The notes under the pieces were generated by a model. That model searched no databases, was not told where the DNA came from, and saw only the letters and a list, made by a program, of their open reading frames with translations. 64,000 nt of DNA, taken from contig JALHNB010000029.1 in NCBI GenBank assembly GCA_022843745.1, positions 1 through 64,000 of the forward strand, given 5' to 3'. Position numbers and translations under genes: made by a program. Below, one piece after another: positions 44,379 to 53,747 of this stretch. Within the stretch, counting starts at the first letter, position 1. Each line of letters begins with the position of its first letter. This stretch comes from Anaerolineae bacterium (GTDB taxonomy: Bacteria > Chloroflexota > Anaerolineae > Aggregatilineales > Phototrophicaceae).

Positions 44379-45623
44379 TTAGCTCAATTCCTGAGCAAAC
44401 TGATAGTATGTTTTGATTTTATCGACATTTTCAGCATTCGGCGGGGCCATCTGGAGGGCAATGCCATAGGCTTCCATCGCTTCGGGGTAACGCTTGAGCG
44501 CAAAATGCGCATTTCCCAATACGTCATAGACACGATAATCACTCACCGTTTCACCCTCGGTTTCGGCTGCCGCCAGCATTTGCTTGACCGCGCGTACTGC
44601 TGCTTCATAATCTTTCTTCTGATAGCAGCTCCGTGCGATGCGATAGTGGAGTGATACTTCCCAGGGATGATAGGGATTGAGCTGCAAGGCCGCACGAAAT
44701 GCTTCCGCCGCATTCTCATATTGTGCCAGCCGGAAGTATGCATCGCCGAGCATTTCATGCACACGCGACCAGGTAACATCGACACCAAGCGGCTTTTTGC
44801 TGATTTGAAGGAACTCTTGCAGGTAATTCACAACATCACGCTCACGCCCATCGAATCCGGTGAGCAATTCACCGGCGGCCAGGAGCGCTTCTATCAGGCT
44901 GATTCGACTTTCTGGCCCGGCTCCCGCAGCGACATCCACTGCCATTTCCGCTGCCGCCAAAGCCTGTACATAATCGTGCATGTCTCGTAAAACGCGGCTG
45001 CGCAATGTATGAACCTGTGCCAACCAGCCTCTGTTTTCGCCAATCGGGTAGGTGTCAATCGCTTTATTGAGGAAGCCAATCGCAGCATTCAAATCGCGGC
45101 GTTCATAAAAAGCGGTAAAACCTAAACGCTCATAACAGTAAGCGGTTAACTGGCTGATCTGGCTGGGGGTAAATAACGCCTGCCGGAAATAAATCTCGGC
45201 CTGCCTGATGTGGTTATCGGTGAGCGCGATTCGCCCTAGTTGATAATAAATCCAACCGAGATTTGCATATGCTGGAGAAATTTCGATCACTTTTTCGTAC
45301 AGTCTTTGGGCCTGGAGGGTGTCGTTGCGGTCTGCAAAGCCGACGCTGGCTTGCTCAAAACGCGCAAAGTAACAATCCCCCAATAATTCAAGCCGTTCAG
45401 GTTGCTCGAACTCTCCGGGTATCAGCGCCCGAACCGCAAGCAGGTCATCAATCGCGTCTTCGGGTCGCGCACCGATTAAACGTGCGCGTGCGCGATAGGT
45501 AAGCAGTTGCGCACGTGATTTGTCAGAGATTTTAGAGCGCAATGTACGCGCGATAACAATTTCGACCTTTTTAATTTCGCGTTTTAACAGTAAATCTTCA
45601 ATGGCTTGTGATTGCTCTTGCAT
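44379..45623 (-). CDS. Tetratricopeptide repeat protein
   Basis: A 414-residue soluble all-helical protein. Several TPR-type helical pairs are visible: [23 protein letters not shown] (in part), [43 protein letters not shown] and [20 protein letters not shown]. TPRs mediate protein-protein contacts. The partner is unknown; its neighbours are trmFO and fabF. Confidence 0.85.
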   Translation of the reverse strand: MQEQSQAIEDLLLKREIKKVEIVIARTLRSKISDKSRAQLLTYRARARLIGARPEDAIDDLLAVRALIPGEFEQPERLELLGDCYFARFEQASVGFADRNDTLQAQRLYEKVIEISPAYANLGWIYYQLGRIALTDNHIRQAEIYFRQALFTPSQISQLTAYCYERLGFTAFYERRDLNAAIGFLNKAIDTYPIGENRGWLAQVHTLRSRVLRDMHDYVQALAAAEMAVDVAAGAGPESRISLIEALLAAGELLTGFDGRERDVVNYLQEFLQISKKPLGVDVTWSRVHEMLGDAYFRLAQYENAAEAFRAALQLNPYHPWEVSLHYRIARSCYQKKDYEAAVRAVKQMLAAAETEGETVSDYRVYDVLGNAHFALKRYPEAMEAYGIALQMAPPNAENVDKIKTYYQFAQELS

Positions 45624-45711
45624 GTCACCCCTAACAGATATAAACCTGATTCCATTTACCCATTATAGCCGTGACCCCGCTTTTCGCTCAACCTGCGCAT
45701 TTTAAGGAATC

Positions 45712-45740
45712 AAAAAATGCGTAGCAAGGTTGCTACGCAT
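45712..45740 (-). terminator. Terminator of the plsX-fabF operon
   Basis: Perfect 11-base arms (45717-45727 and 45730-45740) around GG form a strong hairpin, followed on the minus strand by a T-run (45712-45717). It lies 26 bases past the fabF stop. Confidence 0.85.
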
Positions 45741-45765
45741 AACAAACGATTTGAGGGTTCAGGTG

Positions 45766-47028
45766 CTAAATCGCGCCCAGGACAATCGAAGCATTCTGAC
45801 CGCCCAAACCAAAGCTGTTCGACATGAGATAACGCAGGTTGGGGAAGTCGCGGGCTACATTCGGGACGTAATCCAGATCACATTCCGGGTCTGGTGTCTC
45901 GTAATTGATAGTTGGGTGCAGCACCTTGTCAATTAAACTCATCGCGCAGGCAATCGTCTCAATCGCGCCAGAGCCACCCAGAGCGTGACCCAACATGCTT
46001 TTGGTCGAGTTGACAGCGATATTGTAGGCTTGTTCGCCAAACACACGCTTGATCGCAAGGGTTTCCATGGCATCATTTGCCTGGGTGGATGTCCCATGCG
46101 CGTTGATGTACTGGATTTCGTCAGGATTCAGATGTGCATCTTCCAATGCCCAGCGCATACAGCGAATCGCGCCAGCACCTTCCGGGTCAAGCGCGGCGAT
46201 GTGAAATGCGTCGGAGGATGAAGCATGACCGAGAATTTCACCATAGATACGCGCACCACGTTTGAGCGCGTGTGCCAGACTTTCAATGATTACAACGCCA
46301 CAGCCTTCGCTGAAAACAAAGCCACTGCGGTTGGCATCAAATGGACGACTGGCGGCTGCAGGGTTATCTTCATAACCTGTTGCCAGCGCGTTCATGGCTT
46401 CAAATCCAGCCAGCGCATAATCCTGTAAAACCGATTCAACACCACCCGTGATAATCATATCCGAGCGACCATTTTTAATCAGTTCGCTGGCTTCGCCGAT
46501 TGACTGAGTACCAGTAGCGCAGGCGGTTGAGGGCGCGTTAAGCGGCCCCAATGCGCGCATAAAGCGGCTGACATAGTGAGCAGGCATATTGGGCAGCGAA
46601 TTGATAAGCGCCAGCGGATTTGGCTTGCGATAACCAGAGGATTTGTATTTATAGGTGCTTTGTTCAGCCATCTCGTGTGCGCCCAACGAAGTGCCAATCA
46701 CCACACCGACACGTTCGCCTTCAGCTTCGATCTGCGGAACAGTTAGGCCAGCATCTTCTACGGCCATTGTGGCGGCAGCGACAGCAAAATGCGCAGCACG
46801 TCCCATACGCCGAGCTTCTTTGGGTTCGATATAGACTGTGGGGTCAAAATCTCGCACTTCGCCGCCGATTTTAACGGGAACATGCTCGACATTAATCGTT
46901 TCTAAACGCCGGATTCCCGACTTTCCAGCCTTCAAGCTTTCCCACAGCGTTTTTACGGGGCCTAAAGCTGTTACCGCGCCCAACCCAGTGATTACCACGC
47001 GGGGGCGGCCATTTCTAAGTAACTCCAT
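45766..47028 (-). CDS. fabF: 3-oxoacyl-ACP synthase II
   Basis: A 420-residue condensing enzyme for fatty acid elongation. The catalytic cysteine lies in PSTACATGTQSIGEAS, the two histidines in INAHGTSTQANDA and SMLGHALGGSGAIE, and the C-terminus ends SNSFGLGGQNASIVLG. It opens RVVITGLGAVTALG. It adds malonyl-ACP units to acyl-ACP. The gene lies 15 bases after plsX in the same operon; ACP is encoded separately at 16155. Confidence 0.96.
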   Translation of the reverse strand: MELLRNGRPRVVITGLGAVTALGPVKTLWESLKAGKSGIRRLETINVEHVPVKIGGEVRDFDPTVYIEPKEARRMGRAAHFAVAAATMAVEDAGLTVPQIEAEGERVGVVIGTSLGAHEMAEQSTYKYKSSGYRKPNPLALINSLPNMPAHYVSRFMRALGPLNAPSTACATGTQSIGEASELIKNGRSDMIITGGVESVLQDYALAGFEAMNALATGYEDNPAAASRPFDANRSGFVFSEGCGVVIIESLAHALKRGARIYGEILGHASSSDAFHIAALDPEGAGAIRCMRWALEDAHLNPDEIQYINAHGTSTQANDAMETLAIKRVFGEQAYNIAVNSTKSMLGHALGGSGAIETIACAMSLIDKVLHPTINYETPDPECDLDYVPNVARDFPNLRYLMSNSFGLGGQNASIVLGAI

Positions 47029-47043
47029 TGATTAGTCTTTCTC

Positions 47044-48060
47044 CTACTCATCCTGAGTTGATAAATCAGGTATTTGTTGTATTCCATCGCGAATCGAGTC
47101 AATTATTCGGCCCTTGACTGCAAGGCTGGCCTGCCGCACGGCATTTTTGACCGCCACTGCATTCGAACGTCCATGACCTATAATAACAACACCGTTGACA
47201 CCCAAAAGGGGCGCACCACCGACCTCAAATGTATCTGTCCGCTTGCGTACTCGTTGGAAAGCAGGGCGAGCCAACAAAGCACCTAGCGTAGAAAACACAT
47301 TTTTCTTCAATTCGTCACGGATCAGATGACTGATATACGATGATGAGGCTTCAAATGTTTTGACAAAGATGTTGCCGACGAATCCATCTGATACGATAAC
47401 ATCTACTTTTCCCTGCATAATCTCTTTTGGCTCGACATTGCCCACAAAATTTAATGGCAAGCGCTGAATGAGTTCACTGGCATCTTTGATGAGCTGGTTG
47501 CCTTTGCCTTCTTCTTCGCCATTTGAGAGCAGGGCGATGCGCGGCTCCGCCAGTCCGAGGGCGTTCTGCGCATATATTTTGCCCATGATCGCAAATTGTG
47601 CCAGCCATTCCGGTTTTGAATCGGCGTTTGCACCCAGATCGAGGAGAATAATGTAGCCATCATTCACCGGATAAATGCCGCTTAGGGCAGGGCGTTTGAC
47701 CCCTGGAATCCGCCGCAGAGTATATAACGTAGCGATGGCGTGCGCAGCGCCAGTGTTGCCCATTGTAACAAAAGCGTCAGCTTGTCCATCTTTGACGAGA
47801 TTCATGCCTACATGCATCGATGACTGCGGCTTGCTTTTGCCAACTGTGCTTGGCTTATCCGTCATCGTGACAACCTGAGCCGCCGGGACAATTTCCAGTT
47901 TTAAGCCATTGGTATCGTGTTTGCTGAGTTCATTTTTGATGATATCGTTATCACCGACGAGCAGAATCGTATGATTAAGCTCCTTGGCTGCCAGAACACC
48001 ACCGCCTACATCCGGCACAGGATAGCTATCGCTCCCCATCGCGTCTATAGCAATTCGCAT
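47044..48060 (-). CDS. plsX: Phosphate acyltransferase PlsX
   Basis: A 338-residue enzyme that makes acyl-phosphate from acyl-ACP for phospholipid synthesis. It starts MRIAIDAMGSDSYPVPDV with the conserved DAMGGD-like motif, and shows SMHVGMNLVKDGQADAFV, MGNTGA, DLGANADSKPEWL and GNVEPKEIMQGKVDVIVSDGFVGN in pieces. It is followed 15 bases later by fabF, a common lipid-synthesis pairing. Upstream is a tandem array of 34-base repeats. Confidence 0.95.
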   Translation of the reverse strand: MRIAIDAMGSDSYPVPDVGGGVLAAKELNHTILLVGDNDIIKNELSKHDTNGLKLEIVPAAQVVTMTDKPSTVGKSKPQSSMHVGMNLVKDGQADAFVTMGNTGAAHAIATLYTLRRIPGVKRPALSGIYPVNDGYIILLDLGANADSKPEWLAQFAIMGKIYAQNALGLAEPRIALLSNGEEEGKGNQLIKDASELIQRLPLNFVGNVEPKEIMQGKVDVIVSDGFVGNIFVKTFEASSSYISHLIRDELKKNVFSTLGALLARPAFQRVRKRTDTFEVGGAPLLGVNGVVIIGHGRSNAVAVKNAVRQASLAVKGRIIDSIRDGIQQIPDLSTQDE

Positions 48061-48109
48061 TAGAAATGACCCTTTGATTTATTCGCCGCTTATTATTGAC
48101 ATAAATCTC

Positions 48110-48211
48110 ATGCAAAGCAAAGGGTTGGCATAGGCTTACCCAGATGCAAAGCAAAAGATTGGTATAGATTCGCTCAGATACAAAGCAAGGATTGACATGG
48201 GTTTAGTCATA
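48110..48211. repeat. Three tandem 34-base repeats between plsX and tRNA-Leu
   Basis: Units start at 48110, 48144 and 48178, each opening AT(G/A)CAAAGCAA and carrying a TTGG(C/T)A or TTGACA hexamer. The third unit holds the -35 box of the tRNA-Leu promoter. No spacer-like unique sequence separates them. Confidence 0.9.
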
Positions 48212-48219
48212 GGTATAAT
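48192..48219 (+). promoter_or_regulatory. Promoter of tRNA-Leu
   Basis: Consensus TTGACA (48192-48197) and TATAAT (48214-48219) with a 16-base spacer, 12 bases before the mature 5' end. It is the strongest promoter I can read in the window. Confidence 0.85.
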
Positions 48220-48231
48220 TTCTGGTGTTCA

Positions 48232-48313
48232 GCCCTGATGGCGGAACTGGCAGACGCGCACGCTTGAGGGGTGTGTCCCGCAAGGGGTGGAGGTTCGAGT
48301 CCTCTTCAGGGCA
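48232..48313 (+). tRNA. tRNA-Leu(GAG)
   Basis: Full class II cloverleaf: acceptor stem 48232-48238 with 48306-48312, discriminator A at 48313, anticodon stem CACGC/GTGTG with loop TTGAGGG (anticodon GAG at 48266-48268), a long variable arm (CCC/GGG stem) and T-arm with TTCGAGT. The terminal CCA is not encoded. Reads CUC/CUU leucine codons. Confidence 0.95.
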
Positions 48314-48321
48314 AACTTGGA

Positions 48322-48354
48322 AAAAAGACCTGTCAATTGAAGATGGGTCTTTTT
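48322..48354 (+). terminator. Terminator of tRNA-Leu
   Basis: Nine-base arms (AAAAAGACC at 48322-48330, complement at 48346-48354) with a T-rich 3' side, starting nine bases past the tRNA end. Confidence 0.85.
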
Positions 48355-48449
48355 GATTTTGAGGCTTTTCTTGCAAGCCTTTTCACTTGGATGTAAACTG
48401 CACATTGAGGCTGGCTATTCTAAGTGCTGCGCGAAACAGGAGTCCCCAG

Positions 48450-49523
48450 ATGAGCGATGCGACAAACCAGGCTTTATCAGAAGCCTATGAATTGATTGAA
48501 GCGGATCGGTTGACCGAGGCTGAGGAGATATTAAAACCTATTCTCGCCGATGAACCGGATAATGCTGACGCCTGGTGGCTTTATTCGTATGCAGTGACGG
48601 ATGTAGAAACTGCGCGCATGGCACTCAATACCGTCCTTAAACTTGACAGTAAATATCCAGGCGCTGCCGAACTGCTGCAAACTCTCGAAGGCAAATACCC
48701 TACCCATACGTCGGCGAAGAGCGATATTCGAAAATTAGCTTCCCAACCGCCTTCACTGCCAGATTTGCCTGAAGACGAGGATATGGAGCCTGTCGTAAAT
48801 TATCTGGACGACAGCGAACCTATTCTTGCTCGAAATCGCCAGACAAAAACTGAGATTCCGGTGCAAAAGCCCGTTCAGAAATCGTCTCGTCTCCCAATAT
48901 ATGCAGGGCTTGCGCTGCTGGTTATTTTGATAATTGCGCTATTGTTATTGACCTCGCGACAGCCAGGGCAGGACACGACACTAACGCCTACCGCCGAACA
49001 ACAACAGGTGGCATCAGGTACATTACCTGTCGATCAGCTATCCACCCAGGAAACTTCATCGACGGAAGAGGCTTCATCGACTGAGGAAAGTGCATCCACA
49101 CAAGAAGCTTCATCAACACAGGAAGCAGCGCTCACAGAAGAAGCGACTGTTTCCCCACTTGAAGCGGATGTCACGCCTGTGTCGGATACCGCTGCCAACA
49201 GTGTTGGAGGCGCATTAGCCGATTTCACTTTGGCTGCTGATGGCATTGGTACGCTGGAGACGCAGCTTGGCACAACTCTTGTAGCGGGTGTTTGTACAGG
49301 CTCTGGACAACAAATGCGCGATACATTAGCAGGATCAATGAGCGCGTTATCAGCCGTTGCTGATACAATTAGCGGCTCGGAAGCAATCGGTGTGCGCCTT
49401 GTTAACTGTGATACGAACGAGGTTTTGCGTGTGATCGCTGTCCCAATTTCTGAAGCAGCATCGTTTGCTGCGGGTCAGAGTGATGAAGAAACCTATCAAT
49501 CGAAGTGGGTAGCTGTCGCGTAA
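48450..49523 (+). CDS. TPR-like membrane protein with Ser/Thr/Glu-rich linker
   Basis: About 357 residues. The N-terminal ~75 residues are TPR-like (ALSEAYELIEADRLTEAEEIL, NADAWWLYSYAVTD). A single membrane helix follows an acidic linker (IYAGLALLVILIIALLLL, about 150-170), then a low-complexity linker of repeated SSTEE/SSTQE units. The C-terminal ~110 residues form a small compact extracellular domain (LADFTLAADGIGTLETQL). The start ATG at 48450 has AGGAG seven bases upstream; the frame is open from 48387. The last 20 bases and the TAA stop are tandemly duplicated just after the gene. Function unknown. Confidence 0.8.
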   Translation: MSDATNQALSEAYELIEADRLTEAEEILKPILADEPDNADAWWLYSYAVTDVETARMALNTVLKLDSKYPGAAELLQTLEGKYPTHTSAKSDIRKLASQPPSLPDLPEDEDMEPVVNYLDDSEPILARNRQTKTEIPVQKPVQKSSRLPIYAGLALLVILIIALLLLTSRQPGQDTTLTPTAEQQQVASGTLPVDQLSTQETSSTEEASSTEESASTQEASSTQEAALTEEATVSPLEADVTPVSDTAANSVGGALADFTLAADGIGTLETQLGTTLVAGVCTGSGQQMRDTLAGSMSALSAVADTISGSEAIGVRLVNCDTNEVLRVIAVPISEAASFAAGQSDEETYQSKWVAVA

Positions 49524-49544
49524 TGTGGGTAGCCGTCGCGTAAT
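49505..49544. repeat. 20-base tandem duplication of a gene 3' end with stop
   Basis: GTGGGTAGC(T/C)GTCGCGTAAT occurs at 49505-49524 and 49525-49544. The first copy holds the last codons and the TAA stop of the TPR membrane protein; the second is out of the gene. Confidence 0.9.
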
Positions 49545-49551
49545 TTTGAGA

Positions 49552-51177
49552 TCAGGTGTCCGGCTGCTTATCAATAGGCAGCCGGATAACAAATGTTGTG
49601 CCGCGATTGACTTTACTCTCAACCTCGATCATCCCATGATGATTCTGAATAATCCCGTAACTGACGAATAACCCCAGACCCGTTCCGTTCGGTTTCGTTG
49701 AATAGAACGGGTCAAATATATTGTTAATCTTGTCAGCCGGAATCCCACAACCTGTATCCTTAAACTGAATGACGATGAAACTCCCTTCAACCCGTGCGCG
49801 AATTTCCAGCTTTCCACCTTTTTGAGTAGCCGCCTGAGCATTCAATATAATGTTCATGAATACCTGTTCAAGCTGATCTTTGTTGCCATAAATCGGTGGA
49901 AGGGTATCCAAATTTGAGGTTAACGTAATACCACTTTGCTCGAATAGTTTTCGATTCAGATTGGTCACGCCTTCGAGCGTTCGGCGTAAATCCAGGAATT
50001 GAACATCGGATTCTGTGCTGCGCTTACCCGCAAATTCCAGCAGTTGGCTTACAATTCGGGTGATGCGCTCGATGCTGGACTGAATGTTTTCGATGGCGAT
50101 GCGGTCAATAGGATCATCATTTTGAAGGTCTTCAACCATATGTTCCAGATGGATGCGAATCGGCTGTAAAGGGTTATTAATCTCATGAGCGATACTGGCA
50201 GCAAGGTGTCCAACGGAAGCCAGTTTTTCCGAGCGGATCAACATTTGCTGCGCCGATTGTAATTCGCTGGTTCGCGCAACCACCATTTCCTGAAGATGTT
50301 CCGCGTAGTTTGCCTGAATTTCATGTAATTGGGCATTACGGAGGGTGAGTGCTGCCTGCCGACCTATGCCTTTGAAGAGGCGCAGGTGATTTTCATCGTA
50401 TCCGGCATCCTGGGTGGCGAGTACGAGCATTCCGAGCAATTTGTCGCCATGCTCAATTGGGACGACCATCCCACTTTTAAATTCTGGGAAGATCGGTTCT
50501 TCACCCGGCCATAGTACAGATCGGCGTATTTTTAGAAAGCGGTGGATAGCCTGCTCGGTATCATAAGTGAGGGTTTTGCCATTTTGACTAGTCTGGGCAC
50601 GTTGAGCGATGACTCCATGATTTTCGTCAAACTGGTAGATAGCAGCCAGATTGCCAGGTAGCAAATCCATCGAAAGATACAACACCAATTCCAGCAAATC
50701 ATTGACCGCCAACGATTGGTTGAGTTCCTCGCCAACGCGAAGCAGTGCTTGAAGTTCCTGAGTACGCCGCTGCAATTTTTCTTCAAGTTGGCGAGCTTTC
50801 ATTTTGCTTTCGGCACGTGCTAGTAATTCGCGTGGGTCAAAAGGCTTATAAAGATAATCGTCAGCCCCCAGATTTAGCCCATGTGCGACATCCGAGGCTT
50901 CTCGTGCTTTGGCAGTGATTAATATCGTGGGGATTGTCGCGGTAATTTTTTTCTCGCGCAGCCCACGCAAGACGTCAAAACCGTTCATACCGGGCATCTG
51001 AATGTCCAGCAAAATCAAATCTGGCAAAAGCTTTTGAGCTAAATCCAGTGCGGTTAATCCGTCATTCGCACATTGAACCTGATAACCTTCGCGTTCAAAA
51101 ATACGTTCCAGCATCAGAGTCGTGTGTACTTCGTCATCAGCGACGAGTACAAGTGGCGGATCGTGCTTTTATTCCAT
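49552..51177 (-). pseudogene. Receiver-GAF-histidine kinase with a stop at codon 3
   Basis: From the natural ATG at 51175-51177 (AAGG site about ten bases upstream), codon 3 is TAA (51169-51171); the frame then runs open to 49552. Without the stop, the N-terminus would read M-E-x-K-H-D-P-P-L-V-L-V-A-D-D-E, a normal receiver start with its acidic pair. The rest shows LILLDIQMPGMNGFDVL, ITAKAREASD, a GAF domain, ASIAHEINNPLQPIRIHL (H-box), and HATPase motifs MNIILNAQAATQ, FKDTGCGIPAD and GTGLGLFVS. The first in-frame ATG (51114) gives a 520-residue protein lacking beta-1 and the acidic pair of the receiver. It is either a recent nonsense mutation, a sequencing error, or a truncated but still kinase-competent gene. 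Confidence 0.75.
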
Positions 51178-51271
51178 TGGGTGATTGCCTTAAATTCTTC
51201 GGGATTGGTTCTTATGAACCTGCGATGCTACAATTTCACCATTAGATTGGAAATCATGCAAGTGAGTGGTG

Positions 51272-52498
51272 ATGAAAAATTCTCTGAATAAGCGTACAGG
51301 GTTAGGTTATTCGATCTTTATTGGAATACTTTTGGGCATTAGCATGGCTGTTATCTTCGCTGCTGGTTTCTTTTTTCGAGATTTGATCGGGCTGTCTTCA
51401 GCATTTGCATCGGCGCAACCTGCTAATGTCGCTGGATACCCGTTACTGGATGAAGTTCAGACCTTGATCGACCAACATTACCTGCGCGATCAACCAGAAT
51501 ATGAGCAGCGCCAATATGCCGCAATCCGGGGAATGTTAGTGGCGCTCGATGATCGCTATACCTTTTTTATTGACCCGCCAGTTGCTCAGAGTGAATCCGA
51601 TGTTCTGGCGGGTACTTATGGTGGCGTTGGTGTGCAAATCAACCGGGGTGAGATGGGAGAATATCTGCTTTATCCTTTTCCTGATAGCCCGGCTCTGGCT
51701 GCCGGAATCGAAGATGGCGATATTCTGAAGGTTGTTAATGGGCAAACCGTTGATCTCACGACTCGTCAGGATGTGATTGACCAAATGCTGCGTGGTGAGG
51801 TGAAAGAGGGCAGTGGTGTTGAAATCACCGTTATTAAGGCTGATGAAAGTGAACTGACTGTTTTCATCCCCTTTGGTGTGATTAACGTACCCTCAGTTTT
51901 GTGGCACATTCTGCCGGAAGACGAGCAGATCGGCTATGTGCAAATCCTGCGTTTCACCAGTCGGACACCGGAAGAATTGAAAACGGCGGTAGCGGATTTA
52001 CAAGAATCGGAAATCTCCGGTTTAGTGCTAGATTTGCGCAATAATGCTGGCGGGCTACTCCAAGAATCGGTTGAGGTTGCAAGTGAGTTTTTGGCTGAGG
52101 GTGAAGTTGTGCTTTATGAGCGCGATAATCAGTCGGAACGCCCGTTTACCGTTGAAAATGGCGGCCTCGCGACGGATTTGCCCATCATTGTGTTGGTCAA
52201 TCAAGGAACCGCCAGCGCTGCTGAATTGGTTGCGGGCGCGATTCGCGATAATGAACGCGGCATCCTGATCGGCCAGACAACCTATGGCAAGGGGACAGTT
52301 CAGCAGATTTTTCGATTATCCGATGAGTCGTCACTGCATATTACTTCGGCGGAATGGCTTACGCCTGATCGAGATACGTTGGATGGCACTGGATTGGAAC
52401 CCGATATTACGATGATCCCGGACGCAAATGGGCGTGATGTCGAAATTGGAGAAGCAATTCGCCAACTCCATGAGAATATTATCGAAAAGGCGGCTTAA
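51272..52498 (+). CDS. ctpA: Carboxyl-terminal processing protease (S41 family)
   Basis: About 408 residues. An N-terminal membrane anchor (LGYSIFIGILLGISMAVIFAA) leads to a periplasmic/extracytoplasmic protease. The PDZ domain (about 110-200) shows GVGVQINRGEMGEYLLYPF and GIEDGDILKVVNGQTV. The S41 catalytic region has LDLRNNAGGLL, the serine in NQGTASAAELVAGA and the lysine in TTYGKGTVQQIF. It removes C-terminal peptides from proteins at the membrane. The ATG at 51272 is chosen over two in-frame GTG codons just upstream. smpB begins on the next base after its stop. Confidence 0.93.
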   Translation: MKNSLNKRTGLGYSIFIGILLGISMAVIFAAGFFFRDLIGLSSAFASAQPANVAGYPLLDEVQTLIDQHYLRDQPEYEQRQYAAIRGMLVALDDRYTFFIDPPVAQSESDVLAGTYGGVGVQINRGEMGEYLLYPFPDSPALAAGIEDGDILKVVNGQTVDLTTRQDVIDQMLRGEVKEGSGVEITVIKADESELTVFIPFGVINVPSVLWHILPEDEQIGYVQILRFTSRTPEELKTAVADLQESEISGLVLDLRNNAGGLLQESVEVASEFLAEGEVVLYERDNQSERPFTVENGGLATDLPIIVLVNQGTASAAELVAGAIRDNERGILIGQTTYGKGTVQQIFRLSDESSLHITSAEWLTPDRDTLDGTGLEPDITMIPDANGRDVEIGEAIRQLHENIIEKAA

Positions 52499-52960
52499 AT
52501 GGCTGACGGCATCAAAATAATTACGAAGAATCGAAAAGCTCGCCACGAGTATCATATTGAAGAAACATTTGATGCAGGTCTTGCATTGATGGGGTCGGAA
52601 ATTAAGTCGATCCGGGCAAATCGCATCAGTTTAGGGGACGGATTTGTGCAGGAACGCGAGGGCGAGCTTTGGCTGATGAATGTTCATATTGCCACCTACG
52701 ATGAGGCCAGCATCTTTGGTCATGCCGACCCGCTGCGTCCCCGAAAGCTGCTGCTACATAAGCGCGAGATCGCCGAGATTACAGGTCGCATTCGTGAACG
52801 CGGTTATACGGCGATTCCGACAATGGTTTATCTCCAAAAAGGGCGGGCAAAAATCGAAATTGCGCTGGCAAAAGGCAAGAAATTGTACGATAAGCGCGAT
52901 GCAATCGGTAAACGTGATGTCGAACGGGAGATTCGTCGAGCGTTAAAAAATGACTATTGA
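52499..52960 (+). CDS. smpB: SsrA-binding protein SmpB
   Basis: A 153-residue protein that binds tmRNA for trans-translation of stalled ribosomes. The family motifs are NRKARHEYHIEETFDAGLAL, GSEIKSIRANRISLGDGF and RPRKLLLHKREIAEI, with a basic C-terminal tail (YDKRDAIGKRDVEREIRRAL). No tmRNA gene is visible in the window. Its ATG follows the ctpA stop with no gap, and the next gene overlaps its end by 11 bases, so all are cotranslated. Confidence 0.95.
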   Translation: MADGIKIITKNRKARHEYHIEETFDAGLALMGSEIKSIRANRISLGDGFVQEREGELWLMNVHIATYDEASIFGHADPLRPRKLLLHKREIAEITGRIRERGYTAIPTMVYLQKGRAKIEIALAKGKKLYDKRDAIGKRDVEREIRRALKNDY

Positions 52961-53747
52961 TCCCTGGCCGAACTCAATCCGTGAAATCAATGGCCTGCCG
53001 CTTGACGCAAAAGAGGCCATCTATCGAACACTGCTGCCGGATTGGTTATTCACACAATATGGCGTTGATCGAAACACGCTGATGGTTGGCGGGCAGCGTG
53101 TTGTACAGTTTCGTGCGCCTTCAGGCAGCCGGGCGGTTGAGATCAGCGTTAAGCGCCGCGCCGATGACCTTGACCCGATGCTCTATCTGAATATGGCGGA
53201 CACATTCAATAATCAAATTCTGGTTCTTTTGATGGTTATCAATAACCTGGATGCCCCACGATTTAATGTTGATGTTGACGAATCAGGGAATTCGACTCAG
53301 TTTGGCACTGCCGGACGCAATCGACCAGCAGAATTGGCTGCGATGAATGCAGGATTAGCGCCGGGTCAAATCCGCGCAGGTTTGCGCCAATTTAAGCAGG
53401 GGTTGCCGCTTTTCGAAGCATTTATCCGGCGAATAGGGCATGAGATGGTCTTAATTGAACCACTCGCCTACCATAATGCGATTGCATTTGAGCGCTATGG
53501 GTTCAACTATTTGCGTGGCTTGCAGGAAATGAAGCGCATCCATCAGGAATTTCAACCTGGCGCAAGTTTGCATAACATCCTGACAGACGACAATCCTTTT
53601 CGGCCTCCAGATGCCTGGAAAACGGTTCGCGGACGTTCGTGGGCTATTCACGATGGCATTTTAGGACACCCGTTTACTGGATTCCAGATGTATAAGACTA
53701 TCGGTAAAGAAGCCAATATCAACACATTTCCCAATGCGCAATGGTAG
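52950..53747 (+). CDS. Hypothetical protein of the ctpA-smpB operon
   Basis: A 265-residue soluble protein I do not recognise. The N-terminal third looks mixed alpha/beta (VGGQRVVQFRAPSGSRAVEISVKRRADD); the second half is mostly helical with conserved-looking polar motifs such as HEMVLIEPLAYHNAIAFERYGFNYLRG and WAIHDGILGHPFTGFQMYK. The latter has His and Asp residues that could bind metal or substrate, but that is only an impression. It overlaps smpB by 11 bases and the STAND ATPase gene by 14 bases, strong evidence for a coordinated unit. Confidence 0.75.
   Translation: MTIDPWPNSIREINGLPLDAKEAIYRTLLPDWLFTQYGVDRNTLMVGGQRVVQFRAPSGSRAVEISVKRRADDLDPMLYLNMADTFNNQILVLLMVINNLDAPRFNVDVDESGNSTQFGTAGRNRPAELAAMNAGLAPGQIRAGLRQFKQGLPLFEAFIRRIGHEMVLIEPLAYHNAIAFERYGFNYLRGLQEMKRIHQEFQPGASLHNILTDDNPFRPPDAWKTVRGRSWAIHDGILGHPFTGFQMYKTIGKEANINTFPNAQW

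Noticed and set aside
48110-48211. Possible CRISPR array (three 34-base repeats)
   Set aside because: The units are adjacent, without spacers, diverge from each other, and include a promoter. No cas gene is nearby.
52499-52960. A tmRNA gene next to smpB
   Set aside because: No tRNA-Ala-like ends or tag reading frame are visible on either strand around smpB; the only structured RNA nearby is tRNA-Arg.
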